Shown here piece after piece: positions 8,890-17,584 of a DNA stretch of 64,000 bases. The notes under the pieces are model-generated. The model ran no database searches. It was not told where the DNA came from and was given only the letters and a program-made list of their open reading frames with translations. Numbering within the stretch: position 1 is the stretch's first letter; the number at the start of each line of letters is the position of its first letter. Origin of the DNA: Synechococcus sp. WH 8016 (GTDB lineage: Bacteria > Cyanobacteriota > Cyanobacteriia > PCC-6307 > Cyanobiaceae); the NCBI RefSeq assembly GCF_000230675.1, contig NZ_AGIK01000001.1, forward strand, positions 434,001 to 498,000, in the 5' to 3' direction. The position numbers were made by a program, and so were the translations under genes.

Positions 8890-9215
8890 CATCGAACTTT
8901 GATCCAGCCCCCCTGTTTGCCCTGTCCCTGCTTCCTTATTTGGTGTTTCTTTTTCACCTTGGGCGCAGCCAGCAACTCCCAAAATTGACCGTTCTTGGTT
9001 TTCAGCTCACCCTGTTGTTCGTTGCAGTCACGATTGCGGCGGCGGTGTTTGCGCTTGTTCGTTACGACTCTGAATTGGTCGCTGTGGATTGGCTTCATGG
9101 TGGTGCGGAAGCCTTCCTTACGTTGAGTAATGCCTGCATTGTTGCCGGTTTGCTTCGCACAAAATCGAAACAGCCAGTGAATAACTCTTACGAGGAGGAG
9201 ATCTTGGGGCGATGA
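8886..9215 (+). CDS. DUF3593-type small membrane protein
   Basis: A 109-residue protein with three hydrophobic segments (near LFALSLLPYLVFLFHLG, LGFQLTLLFVAVTIAAAVFAL and LTLSNACIVAGLL) and a polar C-terminus. It resembles the cyanobacterial/plastid DUF3593 family, function unknown. It overlaps the preceding DUF2499 gene by 4 bases and is 33 bases upstream of psaK. A role in photosynthetic membranes is suggested only by this context. Confidence 0.8.
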   Translation: MTSNFDPAPLFALSLLPYLVFLFHLGRSQQLPKLTVLGFQLTLLFVAVTIAAAVFALVRYDSELVAVDWLHGGAEAFLTLSNACIVAGLLRTKSKQPVNNSYEEEILGR

Positions 9216-9248
9216 CCTCGGAAGATGAGGTGTCGCTTGTTGCGTTGC

Positions 9249-9506
9249 ATGTTCACTCCTCTTCTGGCTATTGCTCCCGCCACTGTTTCCTGGTCACCCA
9301 AGGTTGCCCTTGTGATGGTGGTCTGCAATGTCATCGCCATCGGGATTGGCAAAGCCACGATTAAGCATCAAAACGTGGGTCTCAAACTGCCCGGCGCCAA
9401 TTTCTTTGGGGGTATGAGTCACGGCAGCATGCTGGCCACCACAAGCCTGGGGCACATCATTGGCATCGGCGCCATCCAAGGACTCGCCGCTCGAGGCGTT
9501 CTTTAA
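9249..9506 (+). CDS. psaK: Photosystem I reaction centre subunit X (PsaK)
   Basis: An 85-residue thylakoid protein. The N-terminal MFTPLLAIAPATVSWSPK and the C-terminal second transmembrane segment with TSLGHIIGIGAIQGLAARGVL are typical of PsaK, which sits at the edge of photosystem I. An upstream in-frame ATG at 9225 would add eight unconserved residues, so 9249 is preferred. The basic loop KATIKHQNVGLKLP between the two helices is conserved. A strong double hairpin follows the stop codon. Confidence 0.93.
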   Translation: MFTPLLAIAPATVSWSPKVALVMVVCNVIAIGIGKATIKHQNVGLKLPGANFFGGMSHGSMLATTSLGHIIGIGAIQGLAARGVL

Positions 9507-9511
9507 GTCTC

Positions 9512-9568
9512 GGCTGAGGTGTGGTGAGCAAAGGCAGCTCTACTGCCTTTGCTCACCACACCTCAGCC
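9512..9568. terminator. Long perfect inverted repeat between psaK and dxs
   Basis: Two 26-base arms (9512-9537 and 9543-9568) are exact reverse complements with a 5-base loop (CTCTA). The right arm contains the last 6 bases of dxs, whose stop codon lies inside the hairpin. No T-rich tract follows on the minus strand. It is therefore a strong RNA hairpin that could protect transcript ends or block transcription from either side. Confidence 0.75.
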
Positions 9569-11506
9569 AGCTGACGTCATTTCAGCTGGCTTTTTTTCTT
9601 CGAGCTTGAGCGAGCCCGTTGTTTGCAGCTGGAAATGCTGTTTTATCCGGACGGCCATTTGATCCGGTGTCAAACCCAAGGCTTCGAAACTCTGCTGGGG
9701 AGTTGCATGATCCACCAGTTGGTCAGGAATGCCAATGCGGAGCATGGGAATGGCTAACCCCTTCTCCTGGAGAGATTCAAGAACGGCTGAGCCAAAGCCG
9801 CCCGGTAATGCAGCCTCTTCCATCGTGACGATTTTGCCAATCTTCTCGGCCATGGGATGAATGAGGGCTTCATCCAGCGGGCGTAGATAACGCGCGTTGA
9901 TGACCGCAGCCTCAACACCTACAGCGGACAAGCATTTCGCGGTGGCTACTGCCTTCGGAACCATGGCTCCATAGGCCACCACCAAAACATCATGGCCTTC
10001 ACGTACGACCTCACCACAACCAATGGGAAGGGCTTCCCAGCCTTCTTCCATGAGGGGTACCCCTTCACCGGGACCGCGAGGAATTCTCAGAGCCGTGGGG
10101 CCGTCATGGTTGAGACACGTCACCAACATCCTCTGAAGCTCAGCTTCATCCTTGGGTGCCATCACGGTGAAGTTAGGGATTGCACGCATGTAGCTGATGT
10201 CGTACTGCCCTTGGTGGGTCGGACCATCTGCCCCAACAATGCCTGCCCTATCCAAAACAAAGGTCACCGGCAGTTTTTGAATCCCCACATCGTGAATGAG
10301 CTGGTCAAAGGCTCTCTGTAAAAACGTGCTGTAAATCGCCACAACAGGCCTGAGTCCGTCGCAAGCCATGCCAGCCGACAGGGTCACGGCATGCTGCTCA
10401 GCAATGCCGACGTCGATGTATTGCTCGGGTAGCGCTTTTTGAAGGATGTCTAAACCCGTTCCCGTTGCCATGGCAGCTGTGATCCCAACCACCCTTGGGT
10501 TCTGTTCGCAGAGTTTGACAAGCGTTTGTCCAAACACCTTGCTGTAACTCGGTGGTTTGGGGGTTTTGCTCGGCCTTGCTTTGCCTGTACTGAGGTTGAA
10601 GGCTGACTGGGCGTGGTAACCAACTTGATCGGCTTCTGCGTAGGGGTAGCCCTTGCCTTTTTTTGTAACAACATGAACCATCACCGGACCGCCGACGCGA
10701 TGAGCGGCCTGGAAGGTTCGCGTCATTTCGCCAATGTCGTGACCATCGATCGGACCCATGTATGTGAAACCAAGTTCCTCAAACACAGCACCAACTTTGG
10801 GAACCGCCAGTCGGCGCATGCTCTCTTTGAGACGATTGAGTTCCGGTGGAATTTCTCCGCCCATGAAGGGGAGATGGCGCACGCTCTCTTCGACGCTTCC
10901 AGACAAGAATTGAAGAGGCGGGCTTAAGCGCATCCGGTTCAGATAGGTCGATAGCGCACCAACAGGTGGAGAGATCGACATGTCGTTGTCATTCAGAACA
11001 ACGAGAAGTGGAGTGGATGGCAGATGACCGGCATGGTTAATCGCCTCTAGGGCCATGCCACCGGTGAGGGCCCCATCGCCAATCACCGCAACGCATTTGT
11101 AATCAAGACCTTGCCGATCACGGGCCATGGCCATTCCGAGGGCTGCCGAAATGGATGTGCTCGCGTGCCCAGCACCGAAATGATCAAAACGACTTTCCGT
11201 TCTCTTCAGATAACCGGCCACTCCTCCCTGTTGACGCAGGGAGTCGAAGTTTCCATATCGACCTGTAATCAATTTGTGCGGATAGGCCTGATGCCCCACA
11301 TCCCACACCACCTTGTCTTGGTCAAGGTCAAGCGTTTGGTACAGCGCCAGGGTTAATTCAACAACGCCTAATCCAGGCCCAAGATGCCCACCACTGTTGG
11401 ACACCACCTCTAGATGGCGTTCACGAATCTGTTTGGCCACATCCTCAAGCTGCGCTTCAGACAGCCCGTGCAGCTGATTGGGATGGGTCAATTCGCTCAG
11501 TTGCAT
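9563..11506 (-). CDS. dxs: 1-deoxy-D-xylulose-5-phosphate synthase
   Basis: About 647 residues. It condenses pyruvate and glyceraldehyde-3-phosphate to give DXP, the entry step of the MEP isoprenoid pathway that feeds chlorophyll, carotenoid and quinone synthesis. The thiamine-diphosphate site is seen in [18 protein letters not shown] with the following NDND. The second-domain segment [15 protein letters not shown] and the transketolase C-domain are present. The start [16 protein letters not shown] matches the usual cyanobacterial N-terminus; an ATG two codons upstream is less likely. The gene is divergent from ilvA, whose start is 79 bases away. Its last bases form part of the hairpin shared with psaK. 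Confidence 0.97.
   Translation of the reverse strand: MQLSELTHPNQLHGLSEAQLEDVAKQIRERHLEVVSNSGGHLGPGLGVVELTLALYQTLDLDQDKVVWDVGHQAYPHKLITGRYGNFDSLRQQGGVAGYLKRTESRFDHFGAGHASTSISAALGMAMARDRQGLDYKCVAVIGDGALTGGMALEAINHAGHLPSTPLLVVLNDNDMSISPPVGALSTYLNRMRLSPPLQFLSGSVEESVRHLPFMGGEIPPELNRLKESMRRLAVPKVGAVFEELGFTYMGPIDGHDIGEMTRTFQAAHRVGGPVMVHVVTKKGKGYPYAEADQVGYHAQSAFNLSTGKARPSKTPKPPSYSKVFGQTLVKLCEQNPRVVGITAAMATGTGLDILQKALPEQYIDVGIAEQHAVTLSAGMACDGLRPVVAIYSTFLQRAFDQLIHDVGIQKLPVTFVLDRAGIVGADGPTHQGQYDISYMRAIPNFTVMAPKDEAELQRMLVTCLNHDGPTALRIPRGPGEGVPLMEEGWEALPIGCGEVVREGHDVLVVAYGAMVPKAVATAKCLSAVGVEAAVINARYLRPLDEALIHPMAEKIGKIVTMEEAALPGGFGSAVLESLQEKGLAIPMLRIGIPDQLVDHATPQQSFEALGLTPDQMAVRIKQHFQLQTTGSLKLEEKKPAEMTSAG
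9565..9600 (+). terminator. Rho-independent terminator after psaK
   Basis: A 10-base stem (AGCCAGCTGA, 9565-9574, with TCAGCTGGCT, 9582-9591) has a 7-base loop and is followed by a T-rich run. It reads as an intrinsic terminator on the plus strand. It lies almost wholly inside the 3' coding end of dxs and shares its first four bases with the 26-bp hairpin, so the two structures compete. Confidence 0.8.
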
Positions 11507-11585
11507 ACCCATCCCCAGACCTATCCATTCAATCTACGGGCCGTACCGACCCTTCGCGATGTTGAGCAGTTGTCAGACTGCAGGG

Positions 11586-13112
11586 ATGGATCATTACTTG
11601 CCGAGGATCCTGCGCGCCCGTGTCTATGACGTGGCCCGGGAAACCCCTTTAGAACTCGCCAACAACCTGAGCCGAAGGCTGAGCAACAGCATTTGGTTGA
11701 AACGGGAAGACCTGCAACCCGTTTTTTCCTTCAAGTTGCGTGGTGCCTACAACCGCATGGCTCAGCTCTCTGAGGCTGAGCTGAAACTCGGAGTCATCGC
11801 CTCTAGTGCTGGAAATCACGCACAAGGGGTGGCCCTCAGCGCATCCCACCTCGGCTGTAGAGCCGTGATCGTGATGCCCGTGACAACTCCTGGCGTCAAA
11901 GTCGATGCTGTACGCCAACTGGGAGCCGAGGTGGTTCTCCATGGCGAGACCTACGACGAGGCCTACGCCGAAGCCAGGTCACGCAGTGAAGCGGAACATC
12001 TCTGTTTTATCCATCCGTTTGACGATCCGGAGGTGATTGCTGGCCAGGGAACGGTGGGCATGGAAATCCTGCGTCAGTGCCACCAACCACCCGATGCGAT
12101 CTATGTGGCTGTGGGGGGTGGTGGTTTGATCGGCGGGATCGCCGTGTATGTGAAAAGTCTCTGGCCTGACGTTCAAATCATCGGCGTTGAACCCCATGAT
12201 GCCGCCGCCATGACCCTGTCCTTAGAGGCTGGTGAACGCATCCGACTGCCCCAAGTGGGACTGTTTGCCGATGGTGTGGCTGTTCGCGAGGTGGGGGAGC
12301 ACACCTTTGCTTTGGCCCAAAGGTATGTGGATGACATCGTCACCGTGAGCACCGACGAAATCTGTGCGGCCATCAAAGATGTTTTTGAAGACACCCGCTC
12401 CATTCTTGAACCCGCAGGAGCCCTTGCTGTTGCCGGTCTCAAGGCTGATGTGAGCCGAAGGTCGCTGCAAAACCAAAATCTGGTGGCTGTTGCCTGTGGA
12501 GCGAACATCAATTTCGCGCGCCTGCGCTTTGTGGCTGAACGGGCCGAACTGGGTGAAGAACGCGAAGCGATGCTCGCCGTAGAAATCCCAGAGCGGCCAG
12601 GGAGTCTTCGCTGTCTCTGTGAATTGCTTGCAGATCGCAGCCTCACTGAATTTTCTTATCGCATGGGAGCTGGTGAACAGGCCCACATTTTTATGGGCGT
12701 TCAGGTGAGCGGACCCGATGACCGATCGTCCTTAATCGGCCATCTCCAGACCCATGGGTATGCCTGCCTCGATCTCAGTGACGATGAACTGTCCAAGGTG
12801 CATCTCCGGCACATGGTCGGAGGCCGATTGCCGGCAACGTCGACGGCCAGCAATGTGCAGGAGCTGCTTTATCGCTTTGAGTTCCCAGAGCGGCCAGGGG
12901 CATTAATGCGTTTCGTCACGGCCTTGCATCGCGACTGGAGCATCAGCATTTTTCACTACCGAAACCATGGAGCTGATGTGGGTCGGATCGTGGTGGGTGT
13001 TCTTGTCAATACAGATGATCGAGAGGCTTGGCAGGCCTTCCTGCGCGACCTTGGTTACATCAGTTGGGAAGAAACGAGTAACCCGGCTTATCAACTCTTT
13101 CTGGGTGGATAA
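11586..13112 (+). CDS. ilvA: Threonine ammonia-lyase, biosynthetic (threonine deaminase)
   Basis: A 508-residue PLP enzyme that converts threonine to 2-oxobutanoate, the first committed step of isoleucine synthesis. The PLP lysine is in FSFKLRGAYNRM, and SSAGNHAQGVA and the glycine loop VGGGGLIGG bind the cofactor. Two C-terminal ACT-like regulatory repeats are visible (VEIPERPGSLRCLCELL and FEFPERPGALMRFVTAL), consistent with feedback control by isoleucine and valine. The start at 11586 gives a family-length protein; a longer frame reaching back to 11478 would run into the dxs 5' end. Confidence 0.96.
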   Translation: MDHYLPRILRARVYDVARETPLELANNLSRRLSNSIWLKREDLQPVFSFKLRGAYNRMAQLSEAELKLGVIASSAGNHAQGVALSASHLGCRAVIVMPVTTPGVKVDAVRQLGAEVVLHGETYDEAYAEARSRSEAEHLCFIHPFDDPEVIAGQGTVGMEILRQCHQPPDAIYVAVGGGGLIGGIAVYVKSLWPDVQIIGVEPHDAAAMTLSLEAGERIRLPQVGLFADGVAVREVGEHTFALAQRYVDDIVTVSTDEICAAIKDVFEDTRSILEPAGALAVAGLKADVSRRSLQNQNLVAVACGANINFARLRFVAERAELGEEREAMLAVEIPERPGSLRCLCELLADRSLTEFSYRMGAGEQAHIFMGVQVSGPDDRSSLIGHLQTHGYACLDLSDDELSKVHLRHMVGGRLPATSTASNVQELLYRFEFPERPGALMRFVTALHRDWSISIFHYRNHGADVGRIVVGVLVNTDDREAWQAFLRDLGYISWEETSNPAYQLFLGG

Positions 13113-13176
13113 GGAGGAATGCATGGCCAAACCATGCACCAGCGTTACTTTGAATGCCCGTGCCTAGGGGGAGTTC

Positions 13177-13707
13177 ATGGCACAAGAATTAGAGCGAAGC
13201 AACATGCAGGAATTCAATCTCTCCCTTCCAGCTCGCTTGGAGGCGATTCTTTACCTGAAAGGCAAAGCCCTTTCCACTGCGGAGCTGGCCGAGTTGGCCG
13301 ACGCCAGTGAACAAGAAACGGAACAGGGTCTGCTCGCGTTGGTTGCTGGTTATGCCCAACGGGATACTGCCCTGGAAATCCATGAAAACAGCGGTCGGTA
13401 CAGCCTTCAGCTGCGTGCTGGTCTTGGGGAACTGGTGCGCAATCTCTTACCGGTGAACCTCTCCACGGCAACGCTGAGAACGCTGGCAACGATTGCTTTG
13501 AAACGACGGATCCTTCAGTCGGAACTGGTTGAATTAAGGGGATCAGGCGCCTACGACCACATCAAGGAGCTGCTCAGTCAGAACTTCATTGAACGCAAAC
13601 GCCAAAGCGAAGGGCGTTCCTATTGGCTCAGCCTTTCTGAAAAGTTTCACCGCACATTTTCTGTGCTTCCTGATAGAGGGATCTCAGAACCTGATCGGGC
13701 TGCATAA
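13177..13707 (+). CDS. scpB: Segregation and condensation protein B
   Basis: A 176-residue protein of the ScpB family, a winged-helix partner of ScpA and SMC in the bacterial condensin complex. Conserved features are LEAILYLKGKALSTAELAEL near the N-terminus and the second winged helix TLRTLATIALKRRILQSELVELRGSGAYDHIKELL. A GGGGGAG ribosome-binding site supports the ATG at 13177; an internal ATG nine codons later is possible. It lies between ilvA and a YggT-family gene on the same strand. Confidence 0.88.
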   Translation: MAQELERSNMQEFNLSLPARLEAILYLKGKALSTAELAELADASEQETEQGLLALVAGYAQRDTALEIHENSGRYSLQLRAGLGELVRNLLPVNLSTATLRTLATIALKRRILQSELVELRGSGAYDHIKELLSQNFIERKRQSEGRSYWLSLSEKFHRTFSVLPDRGISEPDRAA

Positions 13708-13740
13708 AGTTCATTCAGTATTCACGCTTGAAAGGCACCG

Positions 13741-14043
13741 ATGGATTTGAGTTTTGTTTCCACCTTTCTGCAGATCATTGCCCAGACCCTGCAGATTTAT
13801 TCCTTCGTCTTGATCGTTCGCGTCCTTCTCACCTGGTTTCCGAATGTGGATATGGGGAATCCAGTGCTCAGCACTGTGAGCTCGATCACTGATCCTTACC
13901 TCAATGCCTTTCGTGGCCTGATCCCCCCGCTGGGAGGTTTGGACCTCTCCGCGATTCTGGCGTTCGTGGCCCTGAGCTTGATGCAGCAGCTCTTGGTGTC
14001 AGCCAGCTATGCGTTCGCCGGTGGATTTGGCAACTACGGCTAA
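13741..14043 (+). CDS. YggT/YlmG-family membrane protein
   Basis: A 100-residue protein with two YggT-type hydrophobic segments. The hallmark RVLLTWFPNVDMGNPVLSTVSSITDPYLNAFRGLIPPLGGLDLSAILAF region is intact. In cyanobacteria and plastids YlmG proteins influence nucleoid distribution and photosystem assembly; in other bacteria they sit near division genes. It follows scpB by 33 bases and may be co-transcribed with it. The exact role is unknown. Confidence 0.88.
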   Translation: MDLSFVSTFLQIIAQTLQIYSFVLIVRVLLTWFPNVDMGNPVLSTVSSITDPYLNAFRGLIPPLGGLDLSAILAFVALSLMQQLLVSASYAFAGGFGNYG

Positions 14044-14064
14044 GGGTGACGGCCAGCGATCAGC

Positions 14065-14403
14065 TCAGCGGTGATCGCCACTGCCTTGCAATTGCCCCCG
14101 CGCAGAGCGATCACGCAGTTTGCTGAGATTTTTGTTGGCCACATCCTCCAGGTCGTAGCCCATTTCGCTGGCCAGTTGAGCCACGTACCAGAGCACATCG
14201 CCGAGCTCCAAAGCGATCTCGGCTCTGACTTCATCATCAAAGTGCCCATGGCGATCGCGCAGCACCTTTTTGACTTTGTCCGCGACTTCCCCCGCTTCAC
14301 CACTCAAGCCCAGGGTTGGGTAGATGGGATTGCTTCCAGCATCTGGATAGAGAGCTGTCTCCCGAGCAGCAGCCTGATAGGCGTTCAGGTCCATACGAAT
14401 CAT
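14065..14403 (-). CDS. MazG-like nucleotide pyrophosphohydrolase
   Basis: A 112-residue all-alpha NTP pyrophosphohydrolase of the MazG superfamily. The metal-binding pattern is seen in GLSGEAGEVADKVKKVLRD and in EIALELGDVLWYVAQLASEMG. Such proteins hydrolyse non-canonical or excess NTPs to NMPs. The start chosen (MIRMDLNAYQ) is close to the conserved fold; several upstream in-frame starts exist, including 14418. It is convergent with the YggT gene, and its 5' end faces pyk with an 80-base gap. Confidence 0.85.
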   Translation of the reverse strand: MIRMDLNAYQAAARETALYPDAGSNPIYPTLGLSGEAGEVADKVKKVLRDRHGHFDDEVRAEIALELGDVLWYVAQLASEMGYDLEDVANKNLSKLRDRSARGQLQGSGDHR

Positions 14404-14483
14404 GTGGAAGAGAGTCATCATCCAACAAGTTTTCGAGTCCAAAAGGGCAAGACGGTAGATTCCGCAAGCTTCAAGACCTGTGG

Positions 14484-16268
14484 ATGGCCCAGATCGATCT
14501 AACCCGTAGAACCAAGATCGTGGCCACCATCGGGCCCGCAACGGAGAGTCCTGAACGCATCCGTCAATTAATTCAAGCTGGAGCGACCACGTTCCGACTG
14601 AACTTCTCCCATGGGGACCACAGCGAGCACGCTGAGAGGATTGCCACGATTCGTCAGGTGGCCCATGAATTGGGAGCCCACATCGGCATTCTTCAAGATC
14701 TTCAGGGTCCGAAAATTCGCTTAGGCCGCTTCGAAGACGGTCCGATCACGCTCGCGAAAGGTGATCAATTTGCCCTGACGGCAAAGCAAGTGCGTTGCAA
14801 TCAGACGGTGGCCACCGTCACCTACGACAAGCTGGCCGAAGAAGTCACAGCTGGAAGTCGCATCCTTCTCGATGATGGTCGCGTCGAGATGAAAGTTGAG
14901 AGGGTGGATTCTGTCGACCAGACCCTCCACTGCTCGGTCACCGTTCCTGGTGTGCTCTCCAACAACAAGGGGGTGAACTTCCCGGATGTGCAGCTCTCGG
15001 TCCGTGCGCTCACCACAAAAGACCGTCAAGATCTCGCCTTTGGTCTTCAGCAGGGTGTGGATTGGGTCGCGCTCAGCTTCGTGCGCAACCCCTCTGACAT
15101 GCAGGAGATCAGAGAACTGATTCGTAAGCATGGCTACACCACTCCAGTGGTCGCAAAAATCGAGAAGTTCGAGGCGATTGATCAGATTGACGCGATCTTG
15201 CCTCTTTGCGATGGCGTGATGGTGGCCCGCGGTGACCTGGGGGTTGAGATGCCTGCAGAGGAAGTTCCGCTTCTTCAAAAGGATCTGATCCACAAGGCCA
15301 ACAGCCTTGGGATTCCGATCATCACGGCGACCCAGATGCTCGATTCGATGGCCTCCAGCCCTAGGCCTACGCGCGCCGAGGTCAGTGACGTCGCCAACGC
15401 CATTTTGGATGGCACGGATGCGGTGATGCTCTCGAATGAGACAGCGGTAGGAGACTTTCCCGTGGAGGCTGTTGAGACGATGGCGACGATCGCCAGAAGG
15501 ATCGAGCGCGATTACCCCCAACGGCCCATCGACACCCATCTGCCGAGCACGATCCCAAACGCGATTAGTGGGGCCGTGAGCAGCATTGCTCGCCAGCTCA
15601 ACGCCGCGGCGATTTTGCCTCTTACTAAAAGCGGGGCCACCGCCCATAACGTGAGCAAATTCAGGCCTTCAACGCCGATCCTTGCGATCACCAGCGAAGT
15701 GAATGTGGCGCGCAAACTTCAACTGGTTTGGGGCGTGACGCCTCTGCTGATCGAAACCCAGAAGAGCACCACGGCGACCTTCACCTTGGCGATGGCTTAC
15801 GCCCAAGAGCTCGGCGTGGTGAAAGACGGTGATCTTTGCGTGCAAACAGCAGGAACCCTTGCTGGAATTAGTGGCTCCACCGATCTGATCAAGGTGGGAA
15901 TCGTGAGTGCTGTGCTTGGTCGTGGCACGGGCTTCGGTAGCGGCTCTGTGAGTGGAAAAGTTCGGATTGCGATGTCTGCCAGTGATTGTGCCCGGCTCGA
16001 ACCTGGTGACATCCTCGTGGCTCAAGACACCTCTGCCGACTACCTCGACGGCATCCGTGACGCTGCAGCAGTGATCACAGAAAAACCGGGCGAAGACTCC
16101 CACGCAGCGGTCATCGCCAAGCGTTTAGGCGTTCCTGTGATTACGGGGGTGGCCAATGCCACGCGAGATCTCAGAGAAGGCGAAGTCGTGACCTTGCACG
16201 TGAAGGATGGAGTGGTCCATCGCGGTACCGGCAGCAACATGGCGATGAAATTAGACACCATGCTCTGA
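14484..16268 (+). CDS. pyk: Pyruvate kinase with C-terminal phosphohistidine-type domain
   Basis: A 594-residue enzyme that transfers phosphate from phosphoenolpyruvate to ADP. The N-terminus RRTKIVATIGPATESP, the catalytic region VVAKIEKFEAIDQID and the signature GVMVARGDLGVEMPAEEVP are present. After the normal C-domain an extra domain carries GEDSHAAVIAKRLGVPVI, the swivelling phosphohistidine-like module also found at the end of Bacillus-type pyruvate kinases. The start MAQIDLTRRTKIV is chosen because the upstream frame, back to 14316, lies antisense to the MazG-like gene and is not conserved in kind. Confidence 0.96.
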   Translation: MAQIDLTRRTKIVATIGPATESPERIRQLIQAGATTFRLNFSHGDHSEHAERIATIRQVAHELGAHIGILQDLQGPKIRLGRFEDGPITLAKGDQFALTAKQVRCNQTVATVTYDKLAEEVTAGSRILLDDGRVEMKVERVDSVDQTLHCSVTVPGVLSNNKGVNFPDVQLSVRALTTKDRQDLAFGLQQGVDWVALSFVRNPSDMQEIRELIRKHGYTTPVVAKIEKFEAIDQIDAILPLCDGVMVARGDLGVEMPAEEVPLLQKDLIHKANSLGIPIITATQMLDSMASSPRPTRAEVSDVANAILDGTDAVMLSNETAVGDFPVEAVETMATIARRIERDYPQRPIDTHLPSTIPNAISGAVSSIARQLNAAAILPLTKSGATAHNVSKFRPSTPILAITSEVNVARKLQLVWGVTPLLIETQKSTTATFTLAMAYAQELGVVKDGDLCVQTAGTLAGISGSTDLIKVGIVSAVLGRGTGFGSGSVSGKVRIAMSASDCARLEPGDILVAQDTSADYLDGIRDAAAVITEKPGEDSHAAVIAKRLGVPVITGVANATRDLREGEVVTLHVKDGVVHRGTGSNMAMKLDTML

Positions 16269-16286
16269 GTTTGGTCTTAAACGTTC

Positions 16287-17516
16287 ATGGCCAGCAAGCT
16301 GCCTCTTGCCGACACCGTCGGCATGGCTCTCACCACCCTTAAGGCAAATCGGTTACGCAGTTTGCTCACGATGCTGGGCATCGTGATTGGTAATGCCTCA
16401 GTGATCACCCTGGTTGGTGTGGGTCGAGGTGCCCAGAACTTGGCGGAGGACCAGCTCAGCAGCCTTGGGGCCAACGTGTTGTTTGTGGTTCCTGGGAGCA
16501 ATGACACACGACGGCAAGGGGTGGCCTTTCCCCGCACCTTGGTGCTGGACGACGCCACAGCCATTGCCGCACAAGTGCCAAGCGTGAAACGCGTTGCCCC
16601 ACAAATCTCAGCCAATGAAGTGGTTCAGGCGGGAGCGAGGAGTACGAGCGCCTCGATCTCAGGAGTCACACCGGCCTTTTTACCGGTGCGAAGTTTTGAG
16701 GTTGCCCGGGGTCGATTCATCAGTGCTGAGGATGAGCAGAGCGCCAAGACCGTGGTGGTGATCGGTCCAGATTTGCGGGACAAACTCTTCCCCTCCGGTG
16801 CAGCGGTTGGACAAGCCATCCGGATCAGAGATCAGAGTTTCAGTGTGATCGGCGTGATGGAGCCAAAGGGAGCGGTCTTCGGTTCAAACCAGGACGAAAA
16901 CGCCTACATCCCCCTTACAACCATGGTGAGTCGCCTGACAGGCCGTGATCCAACCTATGGAGTCAGCCTCAGCTTCATCAGTGTTGAAGCGAAGGACGAG
17001 CAAAGCACTGGGCCAGCCAAGTTTCAAATCACCAATTTGCTGAGGCAGCGGCATCGCATTTTGCGCAAAGACGACTTTGCGGTTCGATCTCAAAAAGACG
17101 CCCTCGCCATCGTTGGCACGATTACAGGCGGTCTCACGCTGATGCTCGGTGCGATCGGAGGCGTTTCGCTGCTCGTTGGAGGCATCGGAATCATGAACAT
17201 CATGTTGGTATCGGTGAGTGAACGCACAGAAGAAATTGGCCTACGCAAAGCTTTGGGTGCGCGAAGTTCCGATGTTCTTCGACAGTTTTTGGTTGAGAGT
17301 CTTGTGTTGGCGAGCCTCGGCGGCGTGATTGGAACCGCGGTAGGACTTGGCACCGTGACCGCTGTTGCCTTGTTCTCTCCTCTGCCGGCAGCCATTGGTG
17401 CTTCGACCATTTTGGTCACCGTGGGATTGTCTGGATCGATTGGACTCTTTTTTGGCGTCGTGCCTGCCAAGCGTGCGGCGATGCTCGATCCGATCGTTGC
17501 GTTAAGAAGCCTATAA
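16287..17516 (+). CDS. ABC transporter permease, MacB/FtsX type
   Basis: A 409-residue membrane protein with one N-terminal helix (MALTTLKANRLRSLLTMLGIVIGNASVI), a large MacB-type periplasmic core domain (about residues 45-245) and three C-terminal helices of the FtsX domain (GGLTLMLGAIGGVSLLVGGIGIMNIML, ERTEEIGLRKALGAR). This is the architecture of MacB/DevC/LolE-like permeases, which act in extrusion or lipoprotein transfer rather than solute import. No ATPase or membrane-fusion partner lies next to it: pyk is 18 bases upstream and ftsH about 70 bases downstream. The substrate is unknown. Confidence 0.88.
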   Translation: MASKLPLADTVGMALTTLKANRLRSLLTMLGIVIGNASVITLVGVGRGAQNLAEDQLSSLGANVLFVVPGSNDTRRQGVAFPRTLVLDDATAIAAQVPSVKRVAPQISANEVVQAGARSTSASISGVTPAFLPVRSFEVARGRFISAEDEQSAKTVVVIGPDLRDKLFPSGAAVGQAIRIRDQSFSVIGVMEPKGAVFGSNQDENAYIPLTTMVSRLTGRDPTYGVSLSFISVEAKDEQSTGPAKFQITNLLRQRHRILRKDDFAVRSQKDALAIVGTITGGLTLMLGAIGGVSLLVGGIGIMNIMLVSVSERTEEIGLRKALGARSSDVLRQFLVESLVLASLGGVIGTAVGLGTVTAVALFSPLPAAIGASTILVTVGLSGSIGLFFGVVPAKRAAMLDPIVALRSL

Positions 17517-17584
17517 ATCACCTTGCCCTAAAACAGCGGTTTAGGTAATGAAACTCTTACAGTCGTGAAACTCACGATGAATCC

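Noticed and set aside
14040-14303. 87-residue minus-strand frame over the MazG-like gene
   Set aside because: Same strand but a different frame; the MazG motifs are in the other frame.
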